Shown here: piece by piece, positions 7,343 through 14,014 of the stretch
Position numbering within the stretch: position 1 is the first letter of the stretch
Layout: every line of letters begins with the position of its first letter
Virus record (IMG/VR): IMGVR_UViG_3300038425_000601
Location: 1 to 23,666 of that record
DNA: 23,666 nt
Origin: a virus
Direction: 5' to 3' (one strand)
Notes under the pieces: generated by a model
What the model saw: only the letters and a program-made list of their open reading frames with translations
Told to the model about the DNA's origin: nothing
Database searches by the model: none
Program-made: the position numbers and the translations under genes

Positions 7343-7858
7343 TCCACCAATTCCACCATTGAATCAGAAACTCTACTTGAAAGGGAGAAAGTTGCCCGAT
7401 TTCATCAAGAGTATAGCCGAACACGTATACTATGAGCCCGATCCTCTGAACGTCGCCGGAGTTTTCAATCCATTCTCTGACGGCTTCTGATTCGGGAAAA
7501 AAACTTGGCTCCCAAAGATTAGCTTCATAAGTTTCGTGAAGTCTTCTAGGCTAAATGCTTTGACGTCTTCAAGCGTAATATCCGGGTATGCTTTATGTAG
7601 GGCTAAGTAAAGCATAAAGACGCCTTTCTCTTCAGGCGTTGCGAGTTTGTTAATTTCTACAAGTTCTTCAGTGACGACAGTTCCGAAAGAGATAACGCCT
7701 AACTCGGAGTCCGTCATAGTCTTGATCTGAGCGGCCTTTGTGACGAGCTGCTTCGGGTCAAAGAGCTTCGCCTTCTTCGCTTTAGCTTTCTGAGCTTCTC
7801 CGAGAGCTTCTTCCATATTTGTTACTTTCTTCCAGTCTATTTCTTCATTTTTACTCAT
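7326..7858 (-). CDS. Tail assembly chaperone, -1 frameshift product (gpGT-like)
   Basis: If the ribosome slips back one base at 7496-7502, translation continues from 121 zero-frame residues into 56 more and stops at TGA 7326-7328, giving a 177-residue protein. The added part (PESEAVREWIENSG, then RIGLIVYVFGYTLDEIGQLS and FLIQWWNWWNEQRS) is clearly protein-like and reaches into the first codons of the tape-measure gene. The arrangement matches the G/GT chaperones of lambda-like tails, where the longer form brings tape measure and tube together. The zero-frame tail after the slip site (NQKPSENGLKTPATFRGSGS) is low complexity, as expected for the short form. Not proven without expression data. 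Confidence 0.85.
7430..7858 (-). CDS. Tail assembly chaperone, zero-frame product (gpG-like)
   Basis: A 142-residue, mostly helical, charged protein between tail tube and tape measure, the standard place of the tail assembly chaperone. Helical stretches include MEEALGEAQKAKAKKAKLF, ATPEEKGVFMLYLALHKAYP and SLEDFTKLMKLIFG. It starts at the ATG at 7858 with GAGGTTA six bases upstream, within a leader resembling that of the gene at 17022. The T-TTT-TTC heptamer at 7496-7502 lies 22 codons before its stop. Expected to wrap the tape measure before tube polymerisation. Confidence 0.88.
   Translation of the reverse strand: MSKNEEIDWKKVTNMEEALGEAQKAKAKKAKLFDPKQLVTKAAQIKTMTDSELGVISFGTVVTEELVEINKLATPEEKGVFMLYLALHKAYPDITLEDVKAFSLEDFTKLMKLIFGSQVFFPNQKPSENGLKTPATFRGSGS
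7496..7502 (-). other. Programmed -1 ribosomal frameshift site T-TTT-TTC
   Basis: On the minus strand seven T residues and C form the classic X-XXY-YYZ heptamer, read in the zero frame as GTT-TTT-TTC and then CCG. The -1 frame is open for 56 codons beyond it and the +1 frame closes after about ten. Position, phase and the downstream frame all agree with tail-chaperone frameshifting. Confidence 0.85.
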
Positions 7859-7884
7859 ATCTTAACCTCAAAAACTGTGAATTA

Positions 7885-7912
7885 GCGCAAACGCGCCAAA
7901 AAGAAGAAAAAA
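7885..7912 (-). terminator. T-tract terminator after the tail tube gene
   Basis: Right after the tail tube stop (7920) the minus strand carries TTTTTT and TTTTT tracts (7898-7912), a typical archaeal terminator, followed by a small GCGC-loop-GCGC hairpin (7885-7896). Partial termination here would give the tail tube transcript a higher level than the chaperone and tape measure. Confidence 0.5.
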
Positions 7913-7919
7913 GGGATGC

Positions 7920-8321
7920 TTAGAACGTGCCTACTATGCGGTCGTTTCCTTCGCCACTTATTTTCTCAGCGACAATGCCCTTCTGGTCGTATTTCACATT
8001 TCGTGCTATGAGAACGACGTTCTTTATAGTTATCTTCTGATTTCCACCACTTGTTCCTGCTGGGCCGAAGACAAAGTCAACAACCTGGTTTCCATAGAGG
8101 ACTGCTCCGAAGGCGTTGTCTATGTACATCCTGTCAACTGCTAATTTGAAATGCTTGTTACCTGCTGCGAGAACGGCTGCTTTGTCGCTGCCCATCTGAA
8201 ACTCTTTGATCAAGTCAGCAGTCATATCTTCTGTTGCCCCTTGAGCGAAGCCTATGGTTATCGATGTTCCGGCAGAAATGTATTGGACAACGGCGTTACG
8301 ACCTATCAATGGTGTACTCAT
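7920..8321 (-). CDS. Tail tube (major tail) protein
   Basis: A 133-residue tail tube protein forming the stacked hexameric rings of the tail. Typical features: N-terminal RNAVVQYISAGTSITIGFAQG, the DLIKEFQMGSDKAAVLAAGN segment, VDRMYIDN and a C-terminal KITIKNVVLIARNVKYDQKG strand pair. Length, beta content and the place before the chaperone and tape measure all fit. The ATG at 8321 is chosen over the TTG at 8342 because GAGGTGA lies seven bases before the ATG and would otherwise be inside the gene. A T-tract terminator follows. The ISAGTS stretch in the first hairpin appears as an extra loop compared with what I recall of related archaeal tube proteins. Confidence 0.9.
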   Translation of the reverse strand: MSTPLIGRNAVVQYISAGTSITIGFAQGATEDMTADLIKEFQMGSDKAAVLAAGNKHFKLAVDRMYIDNAFGAVLYGNQVVDFVFGPAGTSGGNQKITIKNVVLIARNVKYDQKGIVAEKISGEGNDRIVGTF

Positions 8322-8328
8322 GCTATTT

Positions 8329-8347
8329 TCACCTCTATTCAAGTTTT
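8329..8347 (-). promoter_or_regulatory. Conserved leader with GAGGTGA (copy 1)
   Basis: AAAACTTGAATnGAGGTGA precedes the tail tube ATG. The same 19 bases with one mismatch precede the membrane protein gene at 13854. The GAGGTGA part is the Shine-Dalgarno site; why the AAAACTTGAAT part is conserved is unknown. Confidence 0.55.
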
Positions 8348-8837
8348 ATGCGAGATTCATAAGGAAGTTTGCGAGAACTATATTCAAGAAATCTTCCTTA
8401 TGAGCGTTAAAGTATTCCTCAGGAACGGCTCCTCTCATGTTAAATTCCCATTGAGCCTTAACGAGACTCAAGAAATCCTCATAAGCTAAGGCTTCTCTCT
8501 GCTGCTTAAGCTCATCTTCAGTGAGCAAGAAAGCGAGGCCGAGCCATTGACGATAATACCGGTCCATCTCGCCCAAGTAAAGCAGAAGCTTCTCTGTTAA
8601 TTGTAAGACCCTTAGAAAATTCTTGTCTTTCAGGCTTACAAGATTCTGATACGGAACGTCATCGAACCTACCGCAGAAAGCTTCTATCTTGTGAGCTTGG
8701 TATAGTTTCGCGAACACGTTAGTAACGATCTTGTTCTGAGGCCACGTTGCCTCTACTTTCGGTGTGGCAAGATTCAGGAGCCTTACGCTCGCGTTAAAGA
8801 AAGTCTTAAAGATGTGAAGCTTAAGCCAGCGGTCCAT
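8346..8837 (-). CDS. Neck/tail-region protein, unknown
   Basis: A 163-residue, strongly helical protein between the tail-completion gene and the tail tube gene. Segments include WLKLHIFKTFFNASVRLLNL, FLRVLQLTEKLLLYLGEM and EDELKQQREALAYEDFLSLV. No motif I recognise. Position suggests a neck or tail-joining role. The frame is open to 8888, but the ATG at 8837 follows the upstream stop by four bases, while the longer form would overlap that gene by 47 bases. It ends right before the tail tube leader. Confidence 0.6.
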   Translation of the reverse strand: MDRWLKLHIFKTFFNASVRLLNLATPKVEATWPQNKIVTNVFAKLYQAHKIEAFCGRFDDVPYQNLVSLKDKNFLRVLQLTEKLLLYLGEMDRYYRQWLGLAFLLTEDELKQQREALAYEDFLSLVKAQWEFNMRGAVPEEYFNAHKEDFLNIVLANFLMNLA

Positions 8838-8841
8838 CTTC

Positions 8842-9219
8842 TCACAACGCATAAAGTTCTGCGATAGCGCTAGCGATTGCGTTGTCAACTTCCTGAGTCA
8901 TCTCAGCTTGATGTTGCTCAACGGCATGCGTCATAAAGAGTCTCGCTGCTACTCTGTGTGTGCCCCACTCTACATAAGGCGCGTATAGAGCCCGCGCGAA
9001 GAGGCGAAAAGCCCAACTTGCTATCTGCTCAAAACCTATCGTGCTCTGCAGATAGCCTGTACGAACCGGAACAAGCTGTAAAGCTGTATCGCGCATCCGG
9101 TAGCCGACCGTTGAGATCGCATCGCTCACTTTTTGAGTTATCGTCTCAACGAAAAAGCCTTGCAAGTCATCGGCGAGTTCCTGCGCGTGTAAGACCTCAA
9201 CATGAATGACTGCACTCAT
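8842..9219 (-). CDS. HK97 gp10-like tail completion protein
   Basis: A 125-residue protein of the HK97 gp10 / tail-completion family that joins tail tube to the neck. Diagnostic stretch: ALQLVPVRTGYLQSTIGFEQ followed by LYAPYVEWGTHRVAARLFM, the usual (V)PVdTGxLrxSI and YaxyvEfGT...paRPFL pattern of the family. An N-terminal helix (ADDLQGFFVETITQKVSDAI) precedes it and a C-terminal helix follows. The ATG at 9219 has AGAGGG at good spacing and lies ten bases after the previous stop. Confidence 0.88.
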   Translation of the reverse strand: MSAVIHVEVLHAQELADDLQGFFVETITQKVSDAISTVGYRMRDTALQLVPVRTGYLQSTIGFEQIASWAFRLFARALYAPYVEWGTHRVAARLFMTHAVEQHQAEMTQEVDNAIASAIAELYAL

Positions 9220-9228
9220 AAAAGCCCT

Positions 9229-9726
9229 CTAAGTTGTGATCTTAAAGCTTCTGCACCTAAACATGATCGTAAGACGCATTAGCTCCGGGCTTTCTACTTT
9301 CTCTTTCTCGCGCAACGGCCAAATATCACTGCACTTTGGTACGTTAAACTGGTTCGCTTGAATGATGCTGTAAACCTGTTGCCGAATGCTTTCCCGCGTG
9401 CTAATCGCAAGAGCCGTACCGGCAGAGACTTTCACAAGTATATCAACGACAACGTCTTCAAGAATCTGCCAAGCTTCTCGACTTAGTGGTTCTGCTGTAA
9501 CAGGACCAGCAGGATTATAGCACGAGATAACAAAGTTAGCAGGTACATCCTGCGCCGCATCAAACCTCGTAGTTGTCCAGGTTATGTCTTTCACGCCGGG
9601 CGAAGCAAGTGTCCAGTCTGTTTGTAAGAGGCTACTTATGATCTGAGCGATACTAGGGTCAGGAGAGTTAGGGTCACTCATTAGCACGGTAAGCGGGTCA
9701 AAAGGATTCTCTACAGGTATGCCCAT
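9229..9726 (-). CDS. Head closure / tail terminator-like neck protein
   Basis: A 165-residue protein with DWTLASPGVKDITWTTTRFD, FVISCYNPAGPVTAEPLSRE and a helix-strand unit ILEDVVVDILVKVSAGTALA, then RESIRQQVYSIIQANQF. Similar small proteins, with a CYNP-like and EPLS-like stretch, are found in the neck region of archaeal tailed proviruses by memory. The fold resembles tail terminators, which cap the tube and meet the connector. The ATG at 9726 lies six bases after the TGA of the preceding gene. Which neck role it has cannot be settled from sequence. Confidence 0.65.
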   Translation of the reverse strand: MGIPVENPFDPLTVLMSDPNSPDPSIAQIISSLLQTDWTLASPGVKDITWTTTRFDAAQDVPANFVISCYNPAGPVTAEPLSREAWQILEDVVVDILVKVSAGTALAISTRESIRQQVYSIIQANQFNVPKCSDIWPLREKEKVESPELMRLTIMFRCRSFKITT

Positions 9727-9732
9727 ATCTTA

Positions 9733-9939
9733 TCACGTTCCAGGCGTTCTTACTTCAACATCAACGCCTTGATTGATGAGGTTCTGAAGTTCTTGCGAAG
9801 TGAGCATAAGTTTCTGGCCGTTTACTCGCGCGAAGATGTAGTTTCCGCTCCAGACAGTTCTTGTTCCAGTAGACCTTTGTGGTAAGCTGAAGTCGTAGGG
9901 TCCGTAGACCTGCGGGTTTCCAGGAATAGCTTGGCTCAT
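9733..9939 (-). CDS. Small neck-region protein, unknown
   Basis: A 68-residue protein starting at the ATG at 9939, which overlaps the connector gene stop by four bases (ATGA). Sequence features are a Pro/Gly-rich N-terminus (IPGNPQVYGPYDFSL), VWSGNYIFARVNGQKLMLTS and QELQNLINQGVDVEVR. Possibly a head-closure protein by position; no family recognised. Translational coupling makes it a real gene despite its size. Confidence 0.6.
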   Translation of the reverse strand: MSQAIPGNPQVYGPYDFSLPQRSTGTRTVWSGNYIFARVNGQKLMLTSQELQNLINQGVDVEVRTPGT

Positions 9940-10844
9940 GGATTAGTTAGCCCTCCTCTGTAAGTTGGGACATTGCCAGCAACTGTAGCATCAGCCACTT
10001 TTACTGCTGTCGACAAGTTCACGATCTGTTTTACTAAGTCTGCTTTTAGGTTGTCTGTCGTTCTCTGAAGAGCGCTCGCATACGGCGCAGCACGCGTCAC
10101 TCGCAAGTCGCCGAGGAAGTAGTCATACGCACCTGCGAGAGAGCCGCCGCTGCTTACGACAAGAGCACGCAAGCATGCGAGGTCGAGACAAGCTATCACA
10201 GCTATCGGATACTTAGGGTCAGAACTTAGCAAGTTTGCGCCTAAGATGGCATTAATGTAGTTGTTCGCATAGTCTATATGAGCCTGAATCGCTGCTTGTG
10301 CGATCGTTAAGCCGTAGACCGTACAGTTATTGTTTGCGTCAGGCCCAGAAGCGTTAAGCTGTGCAGCAACATCTGCTGCTGTTATCGGAAATACTCCTGC
10401 TACTGGAGGCGCTGTGATTACTAAGCTCTGAATGACTACATTTGAGAAAGTAGCGCCGTCTGTGACGAGTATGCCTTCACACGCGAAGCCCGCCATGCCT
10501 GCAGTGAAGATTGCTGCGAGGTCTTCTATATAGAGCTGCACGACATTGTTAACGAGAAACCGCACGTAGCCCGTACCGTCTGAGTACGTACTTGCTTCCA
10601 CTTTCACGATATACGCAGTTCCGAGCGTGAGAGAGAAACTTATCTCTGCAACTATCGCTCTCTGAGCCGCGTCTACGAGATCGATATGAAGCCTGCCAGC
10701 GCCGAAATCGAGTACGCATTCCACGTATATGGGGTTAAAGTTCTCATCTTCAGTGTAGAATACGATAATTGACGCTTTAGTTCCTAATGCTTGATTGACT
10801 AATGCCTGTACGCTGTAAGCTACGTCAGTTTCGCTTCCGGCCAC
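9936..10844 (-). CDS. Head-tail connector with an N-terminal lectin-like beta domain
   Basis: A 302-residue protein. Residues about 1-147 look like a LamG/concanavalin-type beta-sandwich (for example SDGTGYVRFLVNNVVQLYIE and GATFSNVVIQSLVIT). Residues about 155-302 are helical and look like an HK97 gp6/SPP1 gp15 connector: PITAADVAAQLNASG, AAIQAHIDYANNYINAILG, AVIACLDLACLRALVV. Connectors of this class are normally about 100-150 residues, so the beta domain is an addition that could decorate the neck. The start is GTG at 10844, without a Shine-Dalgarno site. A candidate promoter and operator-like repeats lie just upstream (10849-10908). The gene begins the neck-tail block after the inserted membrane cassette. 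Confidence 0.75.
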   Translation of the reverse strand: MAGSETDVAYSVQALVNQALGTKASIIVFYTEDENFNPIYVECVLDFGAGRLHIDLVDAAQRAIVAEISFSLTLGTAYIVKVEASTYSDGTGYVRFLVNNVVQLYIEDLAAIFTAGMAGFACEGILVTDGATFSNVVIQSLVITAPPVAGVFPITAADVAAQLNASGPDANNNCTVYGLTIAQAAIQAHIDYANNYINAILGANLLSSDPKYPIAVIACLDLACLRALVVSSGGSLAGAYDYFLGDLRVTRAAPYASALQRTTDNLKADLVKQIVNLSTAVKVADATVAGNVPTYRGGLTNP

Positions 10845-10848
10845 GCAG

Positions 10849-10858
10849 AGCGCGCGCT
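10849..10858. repeat. AGCGCGCGCT palindrome
   Basis: A perfect 10-base palindrome in the short leader of the connector gene. The identical decamer occurs at 22266-22275, and related (GC)n tracts occur at 1239, 1290, 22464 and 22859. Confidence 0.6.
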
Positions 10859-10878
10859 TATTAATCCCTACACGATTC

Positions 10879-10908
10879 CTTGGAGAATATTATTTGCGAG
10901 ACTCCAAG
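10879..10908 (-). promoter_or_regulatory. Inverted repeat around a TATA-like box
   Basis: CTTGGAG (10879-10885) and CTCCAAG (10902-10908) form a perfect 7-base inverted repeat with a 16-base spacer. On the minus strand the spacer contains AAATAATATT, a TATA-like box about 45 bases before the GTG at 10844. A protein binding both arms would cover the box, so an operator is plausible; a hairpin ending the upstream gene's transcript is the alternative. Confidence 0.4.
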
Positions 10909-10932
10909 TGCCTTGTTTCGACTCGTATTCTG

Positions 10933-13161
10933 TCAAGTCGTTCCACTTCGAGATTTGTGAATTCGCCGATAGAACCAATAGACAAAGCTTGACCCTACAG
11001 CAACAAGAGCAACAGTAATCGCGAAGAAGGGTACTGAAAGCGGCGTTGGTGGGAAATAGTCGATTTCAACGCTTGAAAACGAGACGTCTGTAAAGTAAAT
11101 GTATGTAACAGTCCCGTTAATTTGAGTCCAAGCATTCGTGCTGCTGCTGTCTAAGACTACGCTGCTTACGTTACTGCTAACGTCCACGATGAAGAGTACG
11201 TTTGACGCTATAGCAGTAAAGGAAGTCGAGCCTGGAGTGACGTTCGGGTTTTCTGTCAGGCTGATCCCCGTGAAAGTTGCGTTCGCTGCGATGTAGCCAC
11301 TTGCGTCAGGATACATGTTCAAGCTGATATTTGCGACTGTGTTCCCGTAAGACGCTGTTGGCAAGCTCGAGACGTTGATGAGAAAGCTGTGGTAGTAGAC
11401 GTCTAACGTGTATGTTCCCGCGTAGAGGCCAGCCTGCCCCTGAGCATAATTGAGAAGTTGTGTGCCGTTATAGAGTTGCCAAGTCACTGACGTGACCAGA
11501 CCCTGCTGCATGTCCATGAAGGTAAAATTCATCCAATAAATGTTCCAGTCAAGAGTTATCGTGCTTGTTCCCGTCGCGTTCACGGTTATGATGCCTGTTG
11601 TCACATTGTACCAGTACGCTGTGGCGCCCGTTACTACTTGGACGTTGCCGTTAGGATTGTACACGAACGAAGTTGAGTTTTGGCCTGCGGGAGCGTTTAA
11701 AGTGTACTTGAGGACCTTGCTTCTGTACGTGACGTTCGCGAATGTTGTGTTCCCGTTCAGATACGTTGGCTCTTCCTCGTACATTTCAACGTACGAGCCG
11801 TCAGATGTGAAGTTGTAGAATTGCCAGACATGTGCTGGAACGCTCATGTCCGTGCCCGGATTCTCGTCAAACTGCTCGAAAACTTGCGAGTCATTGATCG
11901 GTCCGAAGGTTGCGTTTGTCATCAAGAGATAGCCGCTCGCAAAGTTGCTTACGAAGCCATGGTAGCTTAATGTTGAGTCGTTTACGATGAACGTGGGCCT
12001 TATGAGATTCACGGTGTTGTTTGATTGCATACTAACATCAGAGTTTATCCACGTAGAATCATAAACTGTAAGATTGCCGCCACCGTCTGTCGAAGCTTCA
12101 AAACCGTCAGAGTCATTCAGGATTAATATGCCATTGATTGTGAGATTGCCGCCTACTTTCGTATTCGTGAGCGCGTTTCCGGCTCCTATGAATGTGCAGT
12201 TGTTAAAGACTGCCACTCCATTGCCAGGGTCGAATGTAAAATGCGGCGATATGTCATTCATACCGCCATCAAGATTTAACTGTGGGAAGAGTCCTTGAAC
12301 AGTCACATTATTTATCGTTACATTTGTCGTTCCTGTGGAGAGACCGAAACCGTAAACCGTTGGCGTGCTCATCGCGTGCGTTCCGATCGTCTGCGTGAAG
12401 TTGATCGTCAGATTACTTATGACGATATTCGGGCATTGGTAGATCGACAGAGCACTAACGTAGCCTGATGCGCCGAGACCGAGCCCAAAGAACTGTTGAA
12501 TTTCGTCGATAGTTACGTTGCTCATCAATCCTGCAGTGCAGTACGTAAGCCTTATTGTCGCGTTGATCTGGTGAAAATGCACGTTTTGCATTGTGAAGTT
12601 TCCGCTATAAGTAGCGCCCGGATCGATGACGATTCCGTATGTATCGGTCATTACAGAATCTCCGAAGCCACGGAATTCATCATTCACCAAGGTTGTGTTA
12701 AGCTCTAAGTCCATGTAATTTCGGTTAGTCGTTGCGTTCAGAAATCTACTGTTCGTGATGTTGACCGAATAGCCATTGCTTCCCTTCAGCATGATATACG
12801 AGCCGTAATTGTTCGTTCGTGTCATGTTGAAGTAAATGGTCGAGTTTGAGATTATGATAGCTGCATCGCCAATATTCGTGAAGTTGCCGTTGATCGTAAT
12901 GTTGCTATCGTAGACTTTGAAATAACGATAGTCATTGACTTTGATACTACCATTGATAATTAAGTTTGGCTCGCTAGTTACCGTGGTGCCTGGACCTGTT
13001 GAAATTATCCAATCGCCAGAAGCCGGGGGCTGATCGCCTGTAATAGTAGCATAGGCGACGTTTATTTGAACGTGAAAAACAGAGGCACATGTTAAAAGCA
13101 GCACTATCGCTAAGGTAGGTACTACTTTCAAGAGTTTCCCATATCTGCTTGTTCTAGACAA
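10933..13161 (-). CDS. Large secreted beta-helix glycoprotein with C-terminal membrane anchor
   Basis: A 742-residue protein. A signal peptide (KVVPTLAIVLLLTCASVF, about residues 13-30) is followed by a long region rich in short strands with repeats like NLTINGI, NVTINNVTV and NITINGNFTN, typical of right-handed parallel beta-helix (pectate-lyase-like) domains, then beta-sandwich-like modules (about 490-690), then one hydrophobic helix (PFFAITVALVAVGSSFVYWF) and a basic tail (RRIHKSR). It has well over 30 N-x-S/T sequons, as in archaeal surface glycoproteins. Expected location: outer face of the cell membrane or S-layer; a virion spike is less likely because of the export signal. The TTG at 13161 has AAGGTGA seven bases upstream. 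It sits inside the virion operon as cargo. Confidence 0.8.
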   Translation of the reverse strand: MSRTSRYGKLLKVVPTLAIVLLLTCASVFHVQINVAYATITGDQPPASGDWIISTGPGTTVTSEPNLIINGSIKVNDYRYFKVYDSNITINGNFTNIGDAAIIISNSTIYFNMTRTNNYGSYIMLKGSNGYSVNITNSRFLNATTNRNYMDLELNTTLVNDEFRGFGDSVMTDTYGIVIDPGATYSGNFTMQNVHFHQINATIRLTYCTAGLMSNVTIDEIQQFFGLGLGASGYVSALSIYQCPNIVISNLTINFTQTIGTHAMSTPTVYGFGLSTGTTNVTINNVTVQGLFPQLNLDGGMNDISPHFTFDPGNGVAVFNNCTFIGAGNALTNTKVGGNLTINGILILNDSDGFEASTDGGGNLTVYDSTWINSDVSMQSNNTVNLIRPTFIVNDSTLSYHGFVSNFASGYLLMTNATFGPINDSQVFEQFDENPGTDMSVPAHVWQFYNFTSDGSYVEMYEEEPTYLNGNTTFANVTYRSKVLKYTLNAPAGQNSTSFVYNPNGNVQVVTGATAYWYNVTTGIITVNATGTSTITLDWNIYWMNFTFMDMQQGLVTSVTWQLYNGTQLLNYAQGQAGLYAGTYTLDVYYHSFLINVSSLPTASYGNTVANISLNMYPDASGYIAANATFTGISLTENPNVTPGSTSFTAIASNVLFIVDVSSNVSSVVLDSSSTNAWTQINGTVTYIYFTDVSFSSVEIDYFPPTPLSVPFFAITVALVAVGSSFVYWFYRRIHKSRSGTT

Positions 13162-13249
13162 TTGTTTTCACCTTTTGTTTTGCGAGGTCCCTGAAGACCA
13201 CAAGACCTTTTCGCACTTTCAGTTAAACGATAGATACGTACTTACATGA

Positions 13250-13273
13250 CTAAAAAAGGGTGCTAAAAAAGGG
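13250..13273 (-). terminator. Tandem T6 terminators
   Basis: The minus strand reads CCCTTTTTTAG twice (13250-13260 and 13263-13273 on the plus strand as ctaaaaaaggg), a direct 11-base repeat just after the membrane protein gene ending at 13297. Tandem T-tracts are typical archaeal transcription stops. Confidence 0.5.
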
Positions 13274-13296
13274 AATAAAGGCTACAAATGTCTGGT

Positions 13297-13854
13297 TTAT
13301 GGCAATACCGCGACAATATAGCCCTGACTTTTCAGGTAATCGATTCTCGTCTGTGGCGCCGACGTTTCTTCCCAAGATGTACCCGGGACGCTTTGTGTTC
13401 CGGTTGCTGGTGCAGTTATCTTTATGTGGAATGTCGGTGGCTGCATTGCTGTGGTGAATTGGTTAATGACTGCTTTCACGGCCATGAGACCTGCTGCTAT
13501 ACCTGTTCCCCACGCCACATTGTTCAAGCTATAAGCGGCGGGAGTTGCGATGCCAATGAACCAAAGTAGCGTTTGCGACAATCTCGAAAGATCATAATTG
13601 ACTGTTGTATCTCCTGCTTTCTCTCTCAGATAACCGAAAAGACTCCATCCAAAGCCTGCAACGATACTTGGCGGGAATATGTTGACTAGCCATTGCATTA
13701 TGCCCACAAGTTGGATTTCCCACGTAGGCAGGCCCACCGTACTAATTGCTTGGATGGTTGGAGCAACGTACGAGACGAACACAAGAGCTATGGCTACAGC
13801 GATCAAACCCAATATGAACGTGTGATTCTGCCAAAATAATGTTTTTTGACTCAT
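13297..13854 (-). CDS. Four-helix membrane protein of unknown function
   Basis: A 185-residue protein with four hydrophobic segments: near residues 10-32 (FILGLIAVAIALVFVSYVAP), 50-68 (QLVGIMQWLVNIFPPSIVAG), 92-112 (LLWFIGIATPAAYSLNNVA) and 113-125 (GTGIAAGLMAVKAVINQF), then a short soluble tail with Pro/Thr. No signal for a transporter or enzyme. The ATG at 13854 has GAGGTGA seven bases upstream in the shared leader; the TTG at 13875 would put that site inside the gene. It precedes the beta-helix glycoprotein gene, with terminators on both sides, so the two may work together in the host envelope. Confidence 0.7.
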   Translation of the reverse strand: MSQKTLFWQNHTFILGLIAVAIALVFVSYVAPTIQAISTVGLPTWEIQLVGIMQWLVNIFPPSIVAGFGWSLFGYLREKAGDTTVNYDLSRLSQTLLWFIGIATPAAYSLNNVAWGTGIAAGLMAVKAVINQFTTAMQPPTFHIKITAPATGTQSVPGTSWEETSAPQTRIDYLKSQGYIVAVLP

Positions 13855-13861
13855 ATATGTC

Positions 13862-13880
13862 TCACCTCGATTCAAGTTTT
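13862..13880 (-). promoter_or_regulatory. Conserved leader with GAGGTGA (copy 2)
   Basis: Second copy of AAAACTTGAATnGAGGTGA, one mismatch from 8329-8347, eight bases before the ATG at 13854. Confidence 0.55.
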
Positions 13881-13925
13881 TAGTTTTTTTTCCTCTAAAA
13901 TGAGGCCCGCTCTTACAGAGTCGGT

Positions 13926-13982
13926 GTCTCGCTCACCACGTTAAGTGAATGAGCTTCGAGACAAAAATTGAAAGAAAAAAAA
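13926..13982 (-). terminator. T-tract terminator and hairpin after the major capsid gene
   Basis: After the capsid gene stop at 14015 the minus strand has long T runs (complement of 13963-13982), then a hairpin with GTCTCG/CGAGAC arms (13926-13931, 13957-13962) and an inner TCAC/GTGA pair. The T run would stop transcription after the most abundant structural gene. Confidence 0.5.
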
Positions 13983-14014
13983 GAGAGAAACTGGGTTACT
14001 GATTCTCAAAAAGT

